Shown here: piece by piece, positions 26,764 through 35,535 of the stretch
How positions within the stretch are numbered: position 1 is the stretch's first letter
Layout of the letters: each line of letters opens with the position of its first letter
Assembly (NCBI RefSeq): GCF_900188165.1
Contig: NZ_FZOS01000017.1
Span: forward strand, 1 to 64,000
Origin: Edaphosphingomonas laterariae
GTDB taxonomy: Bacteria; Pseudomonadota; Alphaproteobacteria; Sphingomonadales; Sphingomonadaceae
Reading direction: 5' to 3'
Length of the DNA: 64,000 nucleotides
Notes under the pieces: generated by a model
Database searches by the model: none
The model's input: the letters and a program-made list of their open reading frames with translations, nothing else
What the model was told of the DNA's origin: nothing
Program-made: the position numbers and the translations under genes

Positions 26764-26839
26764 TGCCCTGCTTCTCCATGCCAACATTTCACGAAGGCGG
26801 GTTGGCTGGTGGTGATGCCGGTCGACAACGGGGAAAGTC

Positions 26840-27658
26840 GTGAATAGCTTTCACAATTTCGTGACTGGCAGGCCGATGCAGCTGGCGATGCGCGAATGGC
26901 GGATCATGGGGAAGTGGCGGGCGCCGCTCAGCGCCGTCGCGTTCGGCGCGTTGCTGGGCGTGACGGGTCCGTTCGGATCGCAAGCCACGCTCGGCCCGGC
27001 GGTGCGATATCCTTTCTGGATGGTCATCGCGCTCGTCGGTTTCGGCGCTGCCGCCGTCGCGGAACGCGTGCTCCCCTCCGCCTCGCCGAACAGAAGAAGC
27101 GCAGCCCGGATCATCGCCATCGCCGCCGCATCCGCCGTGCCGATGACCTTCTTTGTGGCCTGGGCCATGGGCGTGGTCCGGCCCGGCAGAACGTTCAGCC
27201 CCGTTCAACTGCTCGGCCTGTTCCCTTATGTGGCGCTGGTCCAGCTGCTGATCGCCCGCATCCTGTCTCCCAACGACCCGCCGTCTCCGGCCGCCCCGGT
27301 GGTGGCGGCCCTCGGCTCCGTCGAACAGCCAGCCGCCGCCGCATATCCGGCGGAGTTCATGGCGAAGCTTCCCGCCGCCTTGCGCCGCGACATCCTCGCG
27401 CTCGAAGCCGAGGACCATTATGTGCGCGTCCACACCCGCCACGGCTCGGCGCTGGTCCTGATGCGGCTGGCGGACGCGGCGGCGATCATCGATCCCCGGC
27501 TGGGCCTGCGCGTGCATCGCAGCTGGTGGGTGGCCAAAGACGGCGTTCGCGCGCTGGAACGAACGCCCGGACGGACCATCGCCCGGCTGGCCGATGACAC
27601 CGCAGTTCCGATCAGCCGAACATATTTGCCCGCCGCACGGACATTCTGGACGGACTAG
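26840..27658 (+). CDS. membrane-anchored LytTR DNA-binding regulator
   Basis: About 272 residues from GTG 26840 (GGGGAAAG upstream), or 260 from ATG 26876. Four hydrophobic helices lie at about 30-145 (SAVAFGALLGVTG, MVIALVGFGAAAVA, IIAIAAASAVPMTFFVAW, LLGLFPYVALVQLLIA), followed by a LytTR domain at about 175-270 (ILALEAEDHYVRVHTRHG, RVHRSWWVAKDGV). Membrane LytTR proteins of this form act as one-component regulators, binding DNA from the membrane without a kinase. The signal is unknown. It is divergent from a secreted protein gene. Confidence 0.85.
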   Translation: MNSFHNFVTGRPMQLAMREWRIMGKWRAPLSAVAFGALLGVTGPFGSQATLGPAVRYPFWMVIALVGFGAAAVAERVLPSASPNRRSAARIIAIAAASAVPMTFFVAWAMGVVRPGRTFSPVQLLGLFPYVALVQLLIARILSPNDPPSPAAPVVAALGSVEQPAAAAYPAEFMAKLPAALRRDILALEAEDHYVRVHTRHGSALVLMRLADAAAIIDPRLGLRVHRSWWVAKDGVRALERTPGRTIARLADDTAVPISRTYLPAARTFWTD

Positions 27659-27737
27659 GCCGCGTGCGCAGAGTCATGTCGCGGCCGCTATCAATGGCTT
27701 CCGCCCGAAATCCTGACAGTCAGGACACGCCGACATT

Positions 27738-27748
27738 GCGGACATTAG
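27738..27748 (+). repeat. left copy of an 11-bp inverted flank (GCGGACATTAG)
   Basis: GCGGACATTAG at 27738-27748 is the exact inverse of CTAATGTCCGC at 28125-28135. The two copies bracket a single small gene. Confidence 0.55.
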
Positions 27749-27758
27749 CTTCTGGTGC

Positions 27759-28088
27759 CTAGACGGCCCGACGCCACCACACTGCATCTACGCGGACGCT
27801 AAGAGGCGGACGGTCGCAGAACATGAGGTCGAGTTGGTCACCCCTTAGTGCCACTTCGCTTATCCAGCCGCCGGTCGCGGCACTCGGCGCATCTTCTGTG
27901 GTAGGAAATCCCTCTACAACTAAGGTGCCGGGTGCTGCTTGCCCTTCAGGTTGACCGATGCCTCGCTCGTTCACCCATTCATCATCGAACGCAATTTCGA
28001 GATTTGACCCCACTGCTCGCACATCGAGCACGCGAGCATCGTGAAGGCCGCCTCGCTCGCATAGCCACTCCGACGTAACTGATTGCAT
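27759..28088 (-). CDS. hypothetical protein between inverted repeats
   Basis: A 109-residue protein with a good ribosome site (GGAGG, 6 bases before ATG 28088). It is acidic and beta-rich, with no signal peptide, beginning MQSVTSEWLCERGGLHDARV and ending in WWRRAV. I do not recognise a family. Base composition is visibly less GC-rich than the neighbours, and codon use includes ACA, CTA and AGT types rare nearby. It is bracketed by an 11-bp inverted repeat, so it may have arrived as a small cassette. Confidence 0.6.
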   Translation of the reverse strand: MQSVTSEWLCERGGLHDARVLDVRAVGSNLEIAFDDEWVNERGIGQPEGQAAPGTLVVEGFPTTEDAPSAATGGWISEVALRGDQLDLMFCDRPPLSVRVDAVWWRRAV

Positions 28089-28124
28089 GATGAGCCTCCG
28101 CCACGCCGTTCTGCCATGAGTTTC

Positions 28125-28157
28125 CTAATGTCCGCTTTCCCCGACATAGCGGACCTT
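28125..28157. repeat. right inverted flank with hairpin (AATGTCCGCT / AGCGGACCTT)
   Basis: CTAATGTCCGC (28125-28135) matches the left flank in inverse. It also forms its own hairpin: AATGTCCGCT (28127-28136), 11-base loop, AGCGGACCTT (28148-28157), with one mismatch. The form is that of a palindromic intergenic repeat. Confidence 0.55.
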
Positions 28158-28333
28158 CGTACCTAGCGCGCCGCTGCCTAAAAGCCGACGCGGCTTGGCC
28201 GTCCCTCCCCACCCCGATCATCATGCCGGCGAAGGCTGGCATCGGCGCGCGGCCGGGATCGGATTTGACCCAGATCAAGGCGGCCATTCGCGGGCCGGTC
28301 TATCCAGCCTCCGGCTTGGTTCAGGAGGTCGCG

Positions 28334-28444
28334 ATGACGGGTTTGGTCGACAACTGGTTCAACTATGTCGTGCTGGCGGAGGTGCTGCTGTTCATGGGCG
28401 TGCTCGGCTATGTTTCGATCGCCGACGCACTGGCCGGTCGCTGA
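28334..28444 (+). CDS. 36-residue single-helix membrane peptide
   Basis: ATG 28334 follows AGGAGG at the ideal distance. The 36-residue product has a polar start (MTGLVDNWFN), one membrane helix (YVVLAEVLLFMGVLGYVSIA) and the tail DALAGR. Size and layout resemble small membrane subunits or regulators. The strong ribosome site and single helix are the only evidence; no family is recognised. The next gene lies 139 bp away on the other strand, so it appears to be a single-gene transcript. Confidence 0.6.
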   Translation: MTGLVDNWFNYVVLAEVLLFMGVLGYVSIADALAGR

Positions 28445-28583
28445 TCGCCACGCACACCCGATCAGCCCCGCCCGCTGACGCGCGGGCGTTGAAAGATGGG
28501 CCGGGGTGGCCATAATCCCCCGGCACACATCCCGGCTCGAATAGGCCCGCCGGCCATCTGGCGGCCGCCTGCCGCCTTCAGGT

Positions 28584-29579
28584 TCAGCCCAGCTTGGCGG
28601 CGACCAGCGCCTTGATGTCGGCCACGGGCCGCGCGCCATAATGCGAAATCACCTCTGCCGCGGCGACTGCGCCCATGGTCAGGCTGTCCGCCACCGAACG
28701 GCCCTGCGCCTGGCCCGCCAGGAAGCCCGCCGCGAACAGATCGCCCGCGCCGGTGGTGTCGACGATCGCGTCGATCGGTTCGGCCGGCACCGCCACGCGC
28801 GCGCCATCCTTGATCGCGATCGCGCCCTTTTCGGATCGGGTGACGACCAGCGTCGGCACCCGGGCCGCCGTCGCCGCGATCGCCGCCTCGAAATCCTCGG
28901 TCTGGTTCAGCGACAGGATCTCGGCCTCGTTGGCGAACAGGATGTCGATGTCGCCATCGGCGATCAGCGCGTTGAAATCGTCGCGATGCCGCTCGATGCA
29001 GAAGGCGTCGGATAGCGTGAACGCCACCTTGCGACCGGCGCCCCGGGCGATCGCGATGGCGGCGCGCATCGCGGCGCGCGGCTCGGCCGGATCCCACAAA
29101 TAGCCTTCGAGATAGAGGATCGCCGCCGATGCGATCCGCGCCGGATCGAGCGCGGCGGCGGGCAGATATTGCGACGCGCCGAGATAGGTGTTCATCGTCC
29201 GCTGGCCATCGGGCGTCACCAGGATCAGGCAACGCGCGGTCGGCGGTTCGGCTTCACGGGCCGGCGTGTCGAAACCGACGCCCAGCGCACGGATATCATG
29301 GGCGAACACCTCGCCCAGCTGGTCGGTCGCGACCTGGCCGATGAAGGCGCAGCGCGCGCCCAGCGCGGCCGCGCCCGCCACCGTGTTCGCCGCCGATCCG
29401 CCGCTCGCCTCGATCCCCGGCGCCATCCGGCCATAAAGGCTGGTCGCGATCTCCGTATCGATCAGCCGCATCGAACCCTTCGCCACGCCTTCGGCGGCAA
29501 GGAAGGCATCGTCGGCCTGCGCGATGACGTCGACGATGGCGTTGCCGATGGCGATGATGTCGAGGGTGGGTTCGGACAT
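28584..29579 (-). CDS. adenosine kinase (PfkB family)
   Basis: A 331-residue PfkB-family kinase. The N-terminal motif is GNAIVDVIAQ, the substrate segment ASGGSAANTVAGAAALG at about 58-75, and the C-terminal anion-hole signature DTTGAGDLFAAGFLAG at about 275-290, including the catalytic aspartate. The fold variant (SGGSAANT, long lid NTYLGAS) matches bacterial adenosine/nucleoside kinases rather than sugar kinases. It phosphorylates adenosine to AMP in purine salvage. It is a single gene. Confidence 0.85.
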   Translation of the reverse strand: MSEPTLDIIAIGNAIVDVIAQADDAFLAAEGVAKGSMRLIDTEIATSLYGRMAPGIEASGGSAANTVAGAAALGARCAFIGQVATDQLGEVFAHDIRALGVGFDTPAREAEPPTARCLILVTPDGQRTMNTYLGASQYLPAAALDPARIASAAILYLEGYLWDPAEPRAAMRAAIAIARGAGRKVAFTLSDAFCIERHRDDFNALIADGDIDILFANEAEILSLNQTEDFEAAIAATAARVPTLVVTRSEKGAIAIKDGARVAVPAEPIDAIVDTTGAGDLFAAGFLAGQAQGRSVADSLTMGAVAAAEVISHYGARPVADIKALVAAKLG

Positions 29580-29635
29580 GCGGGCACTCCCTTCGGGCAG
29601 CGGATCAAAGCGCGCGCCTAGACTGGTTGGGGGGG

Positions 29636-30361
29636 ATGGCGCAACCGGGCATCACGCGGATAGATAAGCGCATGGTCCGCGCGCTCTCGCTCTCGATCGG
29701 CCAATTGTCCGATCGCCGCATCCTCTCCGTGCTCGCCAAGTCGGTCGCGCTGACGCTGGCGATCTTCATCGCCCTTGGCCTCGCGCTGCGCTGGGCGTTC
29801 ACCGGGCGCGATCCGTGCGCGCTGGTGCCGGGCTATACCTGCGTGATCGGATCGGCCGAAGGCGGCATCGCGGCGACGTTGCTCACCCTTGTCGGGCTGT
29901 GGCTCCTGTTCCCGGCGATCAGCATCGGCGTGCTCGGCCTGTTTTCCGACGATGTCGTCGATGCGGTCGAAGCCCGCCATTATCCCGCCGAAGCCGCGTC
30001 GGCCCGCCCGCCCGGCATCGGCCGTTCGGTGCGGCTGGGCCTGGCTTCGGCCGGGCGGCTGATCGGCTACAACCTCCTCGCTCTGCCCTTCTACGTGCTC
30101 CTGCTGCTCACCGCCTTCGGCCCGGTGGCGCTGTTTTTGATCGTCAATGCGTTCGCGCTCGGCCGCGATCTCGACGAGATGGTCGCCGTCCGCCATCTCG
30201 ACGAAGCCGCCCGCAAGGCGCGGCTCAAGCTCACCCGTGGCGGACGCGCGTTGACCGGGCTTGTCGCCACCGGCCTGTTCATGATCCCCTTCGTCAATCT
30301 GCTCGCGCCCGTTCTGGGCGCGGCGCTCGCAACACATCGCTTTCATGGGAGCCGTGGTTGA
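29636..30361 (+). CDS. EI24-domain membrane protein (CysZ-like)
   Basis: A 241-residue inner-membrane protein with about five helices (VALTLAIFIALGLALRWAF, GIAATLLTLVGLWLLFPAISIGVLGLF, LIGYNLLALPFYVLLLLTAFG, VALFLIVNAFALG, GLVATGLFMIPFVNLLAPVLGAAL). The block RDLDEMVAVRHL before the last helix is typical of EI24/CysZ-like proteins, some of which transport sulfate. The start is ATG 29636 in a G run; the upstream TTG is less likely. The next gene starts inside its stop codon, so both are coupled. Confidence 0.8.
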   Translation: MAQPGITRIDKRMVRALSLSIGQLSDRRILSVLAKSVALTLAIFIALGLALRWAFTGRDPCALVPGYTCVIGSAEGGIAATLLTLVGLWLLFPAISIGVLGLFSDDVVDAVEARHYPAEAASARPPGIGRSVRLGLASAGRLIGYNLLALPFYVLLLLTAFGPVALFLIVNAFALGRDLDEMVAVRHLDEAARKARLKLTRGGRALTGLVATGLFMIPFVNLLAPVLGAALATHRFHGSRG

Positions 30362-30711
30362 AACGCATCCTGCTGCTTGGTGCCGGCCTGCTCGCCGGTT
30401 GTACGACGACGGCGCCGCCGCCCGCACCCGCGGTCCATGCGCCGCCACCCACGGGGCTTGATCGCGTCGTCGGCAAGGATGCCCGCGCGCTCCAGATCCT
30501 GTTCGGCGTGCCCGATCTCGACGTCCGCGAAGGAACCGCGCGCAAGCTGCAATATGCCGGGCCGATCTGCGTGCTCGACGCTTATCTCTATCCGCCGGCC
30601 AGCGGGCAGGAACCCGTCGTCCGCCATCTCGACGCGCGTACGCCCGCCGGCGACGATTTCGACCGCGCGTCCTGCATCGCCGCGCTCAGCCGCCGGGTCG
30701 AAGCGCGCTAA
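30358..30711 (+). CDS. small lipoprotein
   Basis: A 117-residue protein starting at TTG 30358, which overlaps the previous gene's TGA. The signal ends in the lipobox LLAGC (MKRILLLGAGLLAGC), then a proline-rich linker (TTTAPPPAPAV) and a compact domain with ALQILFGVPDLDVREG, similar to small SmpA/OmlA-type lipoproteins where G-x-P follows a strand. GGGAG lies upstream. It is predicted to be attached to the outer membrane; the partner is unknown. Confidence 0.75.
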   Translation: MKRILLLGAGLLAGCTTTAPPPAPAVHAPPPTGLDRVVGKDARALQILFGVPDLDVREGTARKLQYAGPICVLDAYLYPPASGQEPVVRHLDARTPAGDDFDRASCIAALSRRVEAR

Positions 30712-30768
30712 AGTCGGCCCGCCGTGGCTGGCGCTGGCGGCCACCCCGCAGCCCCAAAGAGCCCGACG

Positions 30769-31905
30769 CTAAGCCCCCCACTCATCCCGCACCGACGCAT
30801 CCCCTTCCTCCGCCAGCCGCCGATCGCGTTCGGCGAGGAAGGCGGGATGATCGATCCGGGCCAGTGCCCAGGCGGCGGCGCCCCGCACGATCGGCGCGGG
30901 ATCGTCGAGCAGCGCCGCAATCGGCGCCCGCAATGCAGCACCGCCATCATTGCCCGCCGCGATCAGCGCGTTGCGGACCATGCGATCGCGGCCGATGCGC
31001 TTGATCGGCGATCCGGCGAAGACCTGGCGGAAGCCGGCATCATCGAGCCCGAGCAGATCGGCGATCCCCGGCACCGCCAGTTCGGCGCGCGCGGCGAAGG
31101 CTTGGTTGGCGGCGGCCGCGGAGGCAAACTTGTTCCACGGGCACACCGCCAGGCAATCGTCACAGCCATAGATGCGATTGCCCATCGCCACGCGGAATTC
31201 GCGCGGGATCGGCCCCTTATTCTCGATCGTCAGGTAGGAGATGCAGCGCCGCGCATCGATGCGATAGGGCGCGGGGAAAGCCGCCGTGGGACACGCCGTC
31301 TGGCAGGCATCGCACGAACCGCAGCTGCCCCGGTGCCGGCCATCGGGTTCGAGCGCGAGCGTCGTCATGATCGCGCCCAGAAACAGCCAGCTGCCATGAT
31401 CGCGGCTGACAAGATTGGTGTGCTTGCCCTGCCAGCCGAGCCCGGCGGCTTCCGCCAGCGGTTTTTCCATCACCGGCGCGGTATCGACGAAGACCTTGAG
31501 GTCGCAGCCCGCCTGATCGACCAGCCAGCGCGCCAGCGCCTTCAGCGCCTTCTTGACGATATCGTGATAATCCTGCCCCTGCGCATAGGTGGAGATCCGC
31601 GCGACGCCGGCGGCATCGGCGAGGCGCAGCGGGTCTTCGGCGGGCGCATAGCTCATCCCCAGCATCACCACCGATCGCACCTCCGGCCACAGCGCGGCGG
31701 GCGATCCGCGCTGTTCGGCGCGGTCTTCCATCCACAGCATGTCGCCATGCGCGCCGCTGGCCAGCCATTCGGCCAGCCGCGCGGCCGCCTGCGGCGTGGC
31801 ATCGGCGGGCGCGACGCCGCAGGCGACGAAGCCGAGCCGGCGGGCTTCGGCCTTCAGTGCTGCCGTCAACGTCTTGTTGTCGATATGATGCGATGGGTCG
31901 GGCAC
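30769..31905 (-). CDS. queG: epoxyqueuosine reductase
   Basis: A 378-residue QueG. The N-terminal cobalamin-binding region is DUF1730-like (LGMSYAP, YAQGQDYHDIVKKAL). Two [4Fe-4S] ferredoxin motifs are visible: CGSCDACQTACPTAAF and CDDCLAVCPWNKF. A C-terminal HEAT-like segment follows (IAALLDDPAPIVRGAAAWAL). It reduces epoxyqueuosine to queuosine in tRNA at the wobble base. The start is GTG 31905; 23 bp separate it from the divergent ABC gene. Confidence 0.94.
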   Translation of the reverse strand: MPDPSHHIDNKTLTAALKAEARRLGFVACGVAPADATPQAAARLAEWLASGAHGDMLWMEDRAEQRGSPAALWPEVRSVVMLGMSYAPAEDPLRLADAAGVARISTYAQGQDYHDIVKKALKALARWLVDQAGCDLKVFVDTAPVMEKPLAEAAGLGWQGKHTNLVSRDHGSWLFLGAIMTTLALEPDGRHRGSCGSCDACQTACPTAAFPAPYRIDARRCISYLTIENKGPIPREFRVAMGNRIYGCDDCLAVCPWNKFASAAAANQAFAARAELAVPGIADLLGLDDAGFRQVFAGSPIKRIGRDRMVRNALIAAGNDGGAALRAPIAALLDDPAPIVRGAAAWALARIDHPAFLAERDRRLAEEGDASVRDEWGA

Positions 31906-31928
31906 GGATGACAGTCTAAACGAAGCGG

Positions 31929-32870
31929 GTGGACGTGACGAACGCGATCGAAGCGCACGGGCTGGTGAAGGAATTCGGCGGGTTCCGCGCGGTCGACGGG
32001 GTCGACCTTGCGGTGCCGGCGGGTTCGATCTTCGGCGTACTCGGCCCCAATGGCGCGGGCAAGACGACGACCTTGCGGATGCTGCTGGGGATCATCGATC
32101 CCGATGGCGGCCACCGCACCTTGCTGGGCGAGGACCGGCCGATCCGCGCGGCGCGGCGCGTGGGTTATCTGCCCGAGGAGCGCGGCCTTTATCCCGGCAT
32201 GCAGGCGCGCGAGGCGATCGCCTTCATGGGCGCGCTGCGCGGTCTGCCGCTGAAGGAAGGCCGGGTGCGGGCCGATGCGATGCTTGCCGCGCATGGGTTG
32301 GGCGACGCCCGCCACAAGACGATCCGCACGCTTTCCAAGGGCATGGCGCAGACCGTGCAGCTGCTCGGCACGCTGGTCCATCGCCCGCAGCTGATCGTGC
32401 TCGACGAGCCCTTTTCCGGTCTCGACGCGCTCAACCAGCAAAGGCTGGAAGGGTTGATCCGCGAACAGGCGGATGCCGGCGTGACGGTGCTGTTTTCCAC
32501 CCATGTCATCGCCCATGCCGAACGGCTGTGCGAACGCGTGGCGATCATCGCCGGCGGGCAGGTGCGCTTCGAAGGCGCGGTGGAGGAGGCCCGTAATCGG
32601 CTGCGCCCGCGCGTGCGGCTGGTGACGCGGGCGGAGGACGGGCCGTGGTGCGCGGCGCTGCCGGCCGCGCGGACGCGCGAAGGACGATTGTGGCAGTTCG
32701 AGCTGCCCGAAACCGGGATCGAGCCGATCCTGAAGGCACTGATCGACGGCGGGGCGGGAATCGAAAATCTGGCGATCGAGCGCCCCGGGCTGCACGACGC
32801 CTTCGTGGCGATCGCCGGTGAGGCGGCCGCGCGCGAGATGGACCAGCCCCAATTGGAGGCCGTGGCATGA
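31929..32870 (+). CDS. ABC transporter ATP-binding protein (NatA-like)
   Basis: A 313-residue ABC ATPase with Walker A GPNGAGKTT (about 38-46), signature LSKGMAQTVQLLG, Walker B LIVLDEPFSGLD and switch histidine FSTHVIAHAE. A C-terminal DUF4162 extension (about 225-305) is typical of NatA/sodium-export or YhaQ-type ATPases. Start is GTG 31929; GTG 31935 is possible too. Its end overlaps the permease start by 4 bp. Substrate is unknown. Confidence 0.92.
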   Translation: MDVTNAIEAHGLVKEFGGFRAVDGVDLAVPAGSIFGVLGPNGAGKTTTLRMLLGIIDPDGGHRTLLGEDRPIRAARRVGYLPEERGLYPGMQAREAIAFMGALRGLPLKEGRVRADAMLAAHGLGDARHKTIRTLSKGMAQTVQLLGTLVHRPQLIVLDEPFSGLDALNQQRLEGLIREQADAGVTVLFSTHVIAHAERLCERVAIIAGGQVRFEGAVEEARNRLRPRVRLVTRAEDGPWCAALPAARTREGRLWQFELPETGIEPILKALIDGGAGIENLAIERPGLHDAFVAIAGEAAAREMDQPQLEAVA

Positions 32871-34096
32871 TCGACGTGATCCGCGCCGCCTGGGTGATCG
32901 CGCGCCGCGATTATGTGGCGAGCGTCTTTTCCAAGACCTTCCTGCTGTTCCTGCTGGGGCCGCTGCTGCCGATCCTGGCCGCGCTGATGTTCGGCGCGGT
33001 CGGCGCCAAAACCGATGCGGAGATCGCCCGACCGCGCATCGCGATCATCGCGGATACGGCCGACGGCAAGGCGCTGATCGCCGCCCGCACCCAGCTGGCC
33101 GCCCGACTGGGCGAAACCGCTTTGCCCGAACTGCGCATCGTGGCGCCGGAAAACGACGGTGCGGCGCAGGCGCAGGCGCTGCTGGCCGATCGCAAGCGCG
33201 CGCTGGTCGCCGTGGCGCGCGGCGGGCTGATCGCGCCCGAGCTGATCGGGCCGCAAGGGCCGGTGGCGGAGCATCAGGAGCGGCTGGGGCTGATCTACGA
33301 TACCGCACGGCGGACGCGCGCCTTGGCCCATGCCGGGGGCGAGGCCGTTCCCGCGGTCGCCTTCTCGGTCCGCACCGTGGACAAGGCGGCGGGCAGCGAA
33401 ACCGCCAATCGCGCGCTGACCGCGCGGATGGGCCAGCTTGTCCTGATGATGCTGGTGATGATCCTGGCCGGCATGCTGCTGTCCAACCTGATCGAGGAGA
33501 AATCGAACAAGGTGATCGAGGTGCTGGCGGCTGCGGTGCCGGTGGACGCGATCTTCCTTGGCAAGCTGGGCGCGATGCTGGCGATGTCGCTGACCGGAAT
33601 CTTCGTCTGGGGGGCAACGGCGATGCTGGCGCTGGCCTGGTTCTTCCCAGCCGGCGGCCCGGCGCTGCCCGCGCCGGCGCTCGGCTGGCCGGCCTTCGTG
33701 GCGCTGGGCACGGTCTATTTCATCGCCTGCTATCTGCTGCTGGGCGCGCTGTTCCTTGGCATTGGCGGGCAGGCGGCCAGCGTGCGCGAGGTCCAGACGC
33801 TGTCGATGCCGGTGACGATGGGCCAGCTGGGTGTGGTGGCGCTGGCATCGAGCGCGGTGGGCGCGACGCTGACACCGTTGGCGGTTGTGGCGATGATATT
33901 CCCGTGGAGCTCGCCCTTCGCGATGATGGCGCGGGCCGCCCAATCGCCGTACATCTGGCCGCATCTGCTGGCGATCCTGTGGCAGGGCATATGGATTGCG
34001 ATCATCATCCGCCTTGCCGCGCGCCGGTTCCGGGTCAGCGTGCTGAAATCGGGCGTCGTCCGGCGCGGCTGGTTCGGCCGCAAACGCCCCGCCTGA
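32867..34096 (+). CDS. ABC transporter permease (NatB/ABC-2 family)
   Basis: A 409-residue ABC-2 permease. One helix is near the N-terminus (FLLFLLGPLLPILAALMFG), then a large extracytoplasmic domain (about 50-195), then five helices from about residue 195 (LVLMMLVMILAGMLLSNLIEE onward), with the NatB motif EEKSNKVIEVLAAAVP. It is coupled to the preceding ATPase by ATGA. The pair resembles NatAB sodium or antibiotic exporters; the substrate is not readable. Confidence 0.92.
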   Translation: MIDVIRAAWVIARRDYVASVFSKTFLLFLLGPLLPILAALMFGAVGAKTDAEIARPRIAIIADTADGKALIAARTQLAARLGETALPELRIVAPENDGAAQAQALLADRKRALVAVARGGLIAPELIGPQGPVAEHQERLGLIYDTARRTRALAHAGGEAVPAVAFSVRTVDKAAGSETANRALTARMGQLVLMMLVMILAGMLLSNLIEEKSNKVIEVLAAAVPVDAIFLGKLGAMLAMSLTGIFVWGATAMLALAWFFPAGGPALPAPALGWPAFVALGTVYFIACYLLLGALFLGIGGQAASVREVQTLSMPVTMGQLGVVALASSAVGATLTPLAVVAMIFPWSSPFAMMARAAQSPYIWPHLLAILWQGIWIAIIIRLAARRFRVSVLKSGVVRRGWFGRKRPA

Positions 34097-34178
34097 AACT
34101 CGGTGCCTGAAACCCGCCAGCTGAAACCCGGCACGCCACTTTCGCGTATCTGCGATACGGTTTTGCTGGGAGAGGACC

Positions 34179-34676
34179 ATGGCGGTCGACAGGCGGCAGT
34201 TTATGGGCGCGGGTGGCACGATGCTGGTGATCGCCATGGTGGGCATCGCCAATCGCGCGCCGGCGGGCACCGCCACCGGCCGGTTCGATTATGTGCTGAG
34301 CGACGCCGCGTGGCGCAAGAAGCTCGGCCCCCAAGCCTATGCGGTGCTGCGCCAGGAAGCGACCGAGGCGCCGGGATCGAGCGCGCTGTTGAAGGAAAAG
34401 CGCGCGGGCACCTTCACCTGCCGGGGCTGCGGGCTGCCGCTGTTTTCGTCGCGCACCAAATTTGACAGCGGCACCGGCTGGCCGAGCTTCTGGAAACCGC
34501 TGCCCAGCGCGGTCGGCACCGCCACCGACCGCAAGCTCGGCTATGCCCGCACCGAAGTGCATTGCCGGCGCTGCGGCGGGCATCTGGGCCATGTTTTCAA
34601 CGATGGCCCGCCGCCGACCGGCAAGCGTTATTGCATGAACGGGCTGGCGCTCAGCTTCGTCGCCGCGACGGCCTGA
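34179..34676 (+). CDS. msrB: exported peptide-methionine (R)-S-oxide reductase
   Basis: A 165-residue MsrB. The N-terminus has a twin-arginine-type signal (DRRQFMGAGGTMLVIAMVG). The catalytic domain shows two CxxC zinc pairs (C81/C84, C129/C132), the motif SGTGWPSFW and catalytic C152 in RYCMNG. It reduces methionine-R-sulfoxide in proteins. Most MsrB are cytosolic; the signal places this one in the periplasm, repairing exported proteins after oxidative damage. It converges with the PEP mutase-like gene (2-bp gap). Confidence 0.9.
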   Translation: MAVDRRQFMGAGGTMLVIAMVGIANRAPAGTATGRFDYVLSDAAWRKKLGPQAYAVLRQEATEAPGSSALLKEKRAGTFTCRGCGLPLFSSRTKFDSGTGWPSFWKPLPSAVGTATDRKLGYARTEVHCRRCGGHLGHVFNDGPPPTGKRYCMNGLALSFVAATA

Positions 34677-34678
34677 GA

Positions 34679-35431
34679 TCAGCCGTAGAGCGCGCGGGCG
34701 GCATCGCCCACCGCCTTCATCGCCAGCCGCCAGGGGCCGGGGCCGTGGCTGATCCGCGCGACGCCGAGTTCGGCCTGCCGCGCGATTGGCGGCGCGCCGG
34801 GCATCATCATGATGTTGACGGGAAGCGCGGTCGCTTCGCACATCCGCGCGATCAGGGCCTCGTCGATCAGGCCGGGGACGAAGAAGCCGGCGGCGCCGGC
34901 ATCGGCATAAGCGCGGGCCCGCGCGATCGCGATATCGAGCTTGGCGGCATCATGGTCCGCCGCCGGTGCCTGCAGGAAGATATCGGCGCGGGCGTTGACG
35001 AAGGCATCGGGCGCCGCGCGGCGCACCGCCGCGATGCGGGCGACCTGATCCTCGACCGGGGCAAGCCCGCCGCCGGCCAGCCCGTCTTCGATGTTGAAGC
35101 CGATGGCCCCCGCATCGACGGCGCGCGCCGCCGATTCGGCGATCTCGCCCGGCGATGCGCCATAGCCACGTTCGAAATCGAGGCTGACGGGCAGATCGAC
35201 CGCGGCGGCGATGCGGGCGAAATTGGCGAGCACCAGATCGAGCGGCATCGCCTCGCCATCGCGGAAACCCTGCGCCTCCGCTACCGACCAGCTGCCCGTC
35301 GCCAGCGCCGGCGCCCCGGCTTCGGCGACGGCGTGGGCGCTACCCGCATCCCAGACGTTGAACAGCACGAGCGGGCGCCCACGCACATGAAGATCGGCGA
35401 ACAGGCGGGCCTTTTCGGCATAGCTGGGCAT
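34679..35431 (-). CDS. isocitrate lyase/PEP mutase superfamily enzyme
   Basis: A 250-residue TIM barrel of the PEP mutase/isocitrate lyase family. Visible blocks are LFNVWDAGSAHAVAEAG near residue 22, the metal-binding LDFERGYG near 90, GFNIEDGL near 114 and NARADIFL near 143. The KKCGH loop of isocitrate lyase is absent, as in the oxaloacetate-hydrolase/phosphonomutase-like branch. It probably cleaves or forms a C-C or C-P bond on an alpha-oxo acid; which one is open. It is transcribed alone. Confidence 0.85.
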   Translation of the reverse strand: MPSYAEKARLFADLHVRGRPLVLFNVWDAGSAHAVAEAGAPALATGSWSVAEAQGFRDGEAMPLDLVLANFARIAAAVDLPVSLDFERGYGASPGEIAESAARAVDAGAIGFNIEDGLAGGGLAPVEDQVARIAAVRRAAPDAFVNARADIFLQAPAADHDAAKLDIAIARARAYADAGAAGFFVPGLIDEALIARMCEATALPVNIMMMPGAPPIARQAELGVARISHGPGPWRLAMKAVGDAARALYG

Positions 35432-35535
35432 CGGGCGCTCCTTGTGGGCCGGACAATCCGCACCCCTTTCGGCCGCATCCCCTGCCGGCGAAGCGCCCGC
35501 CCGTCATCCCGCCGCTTGCGATGAAAACCGCGCCG

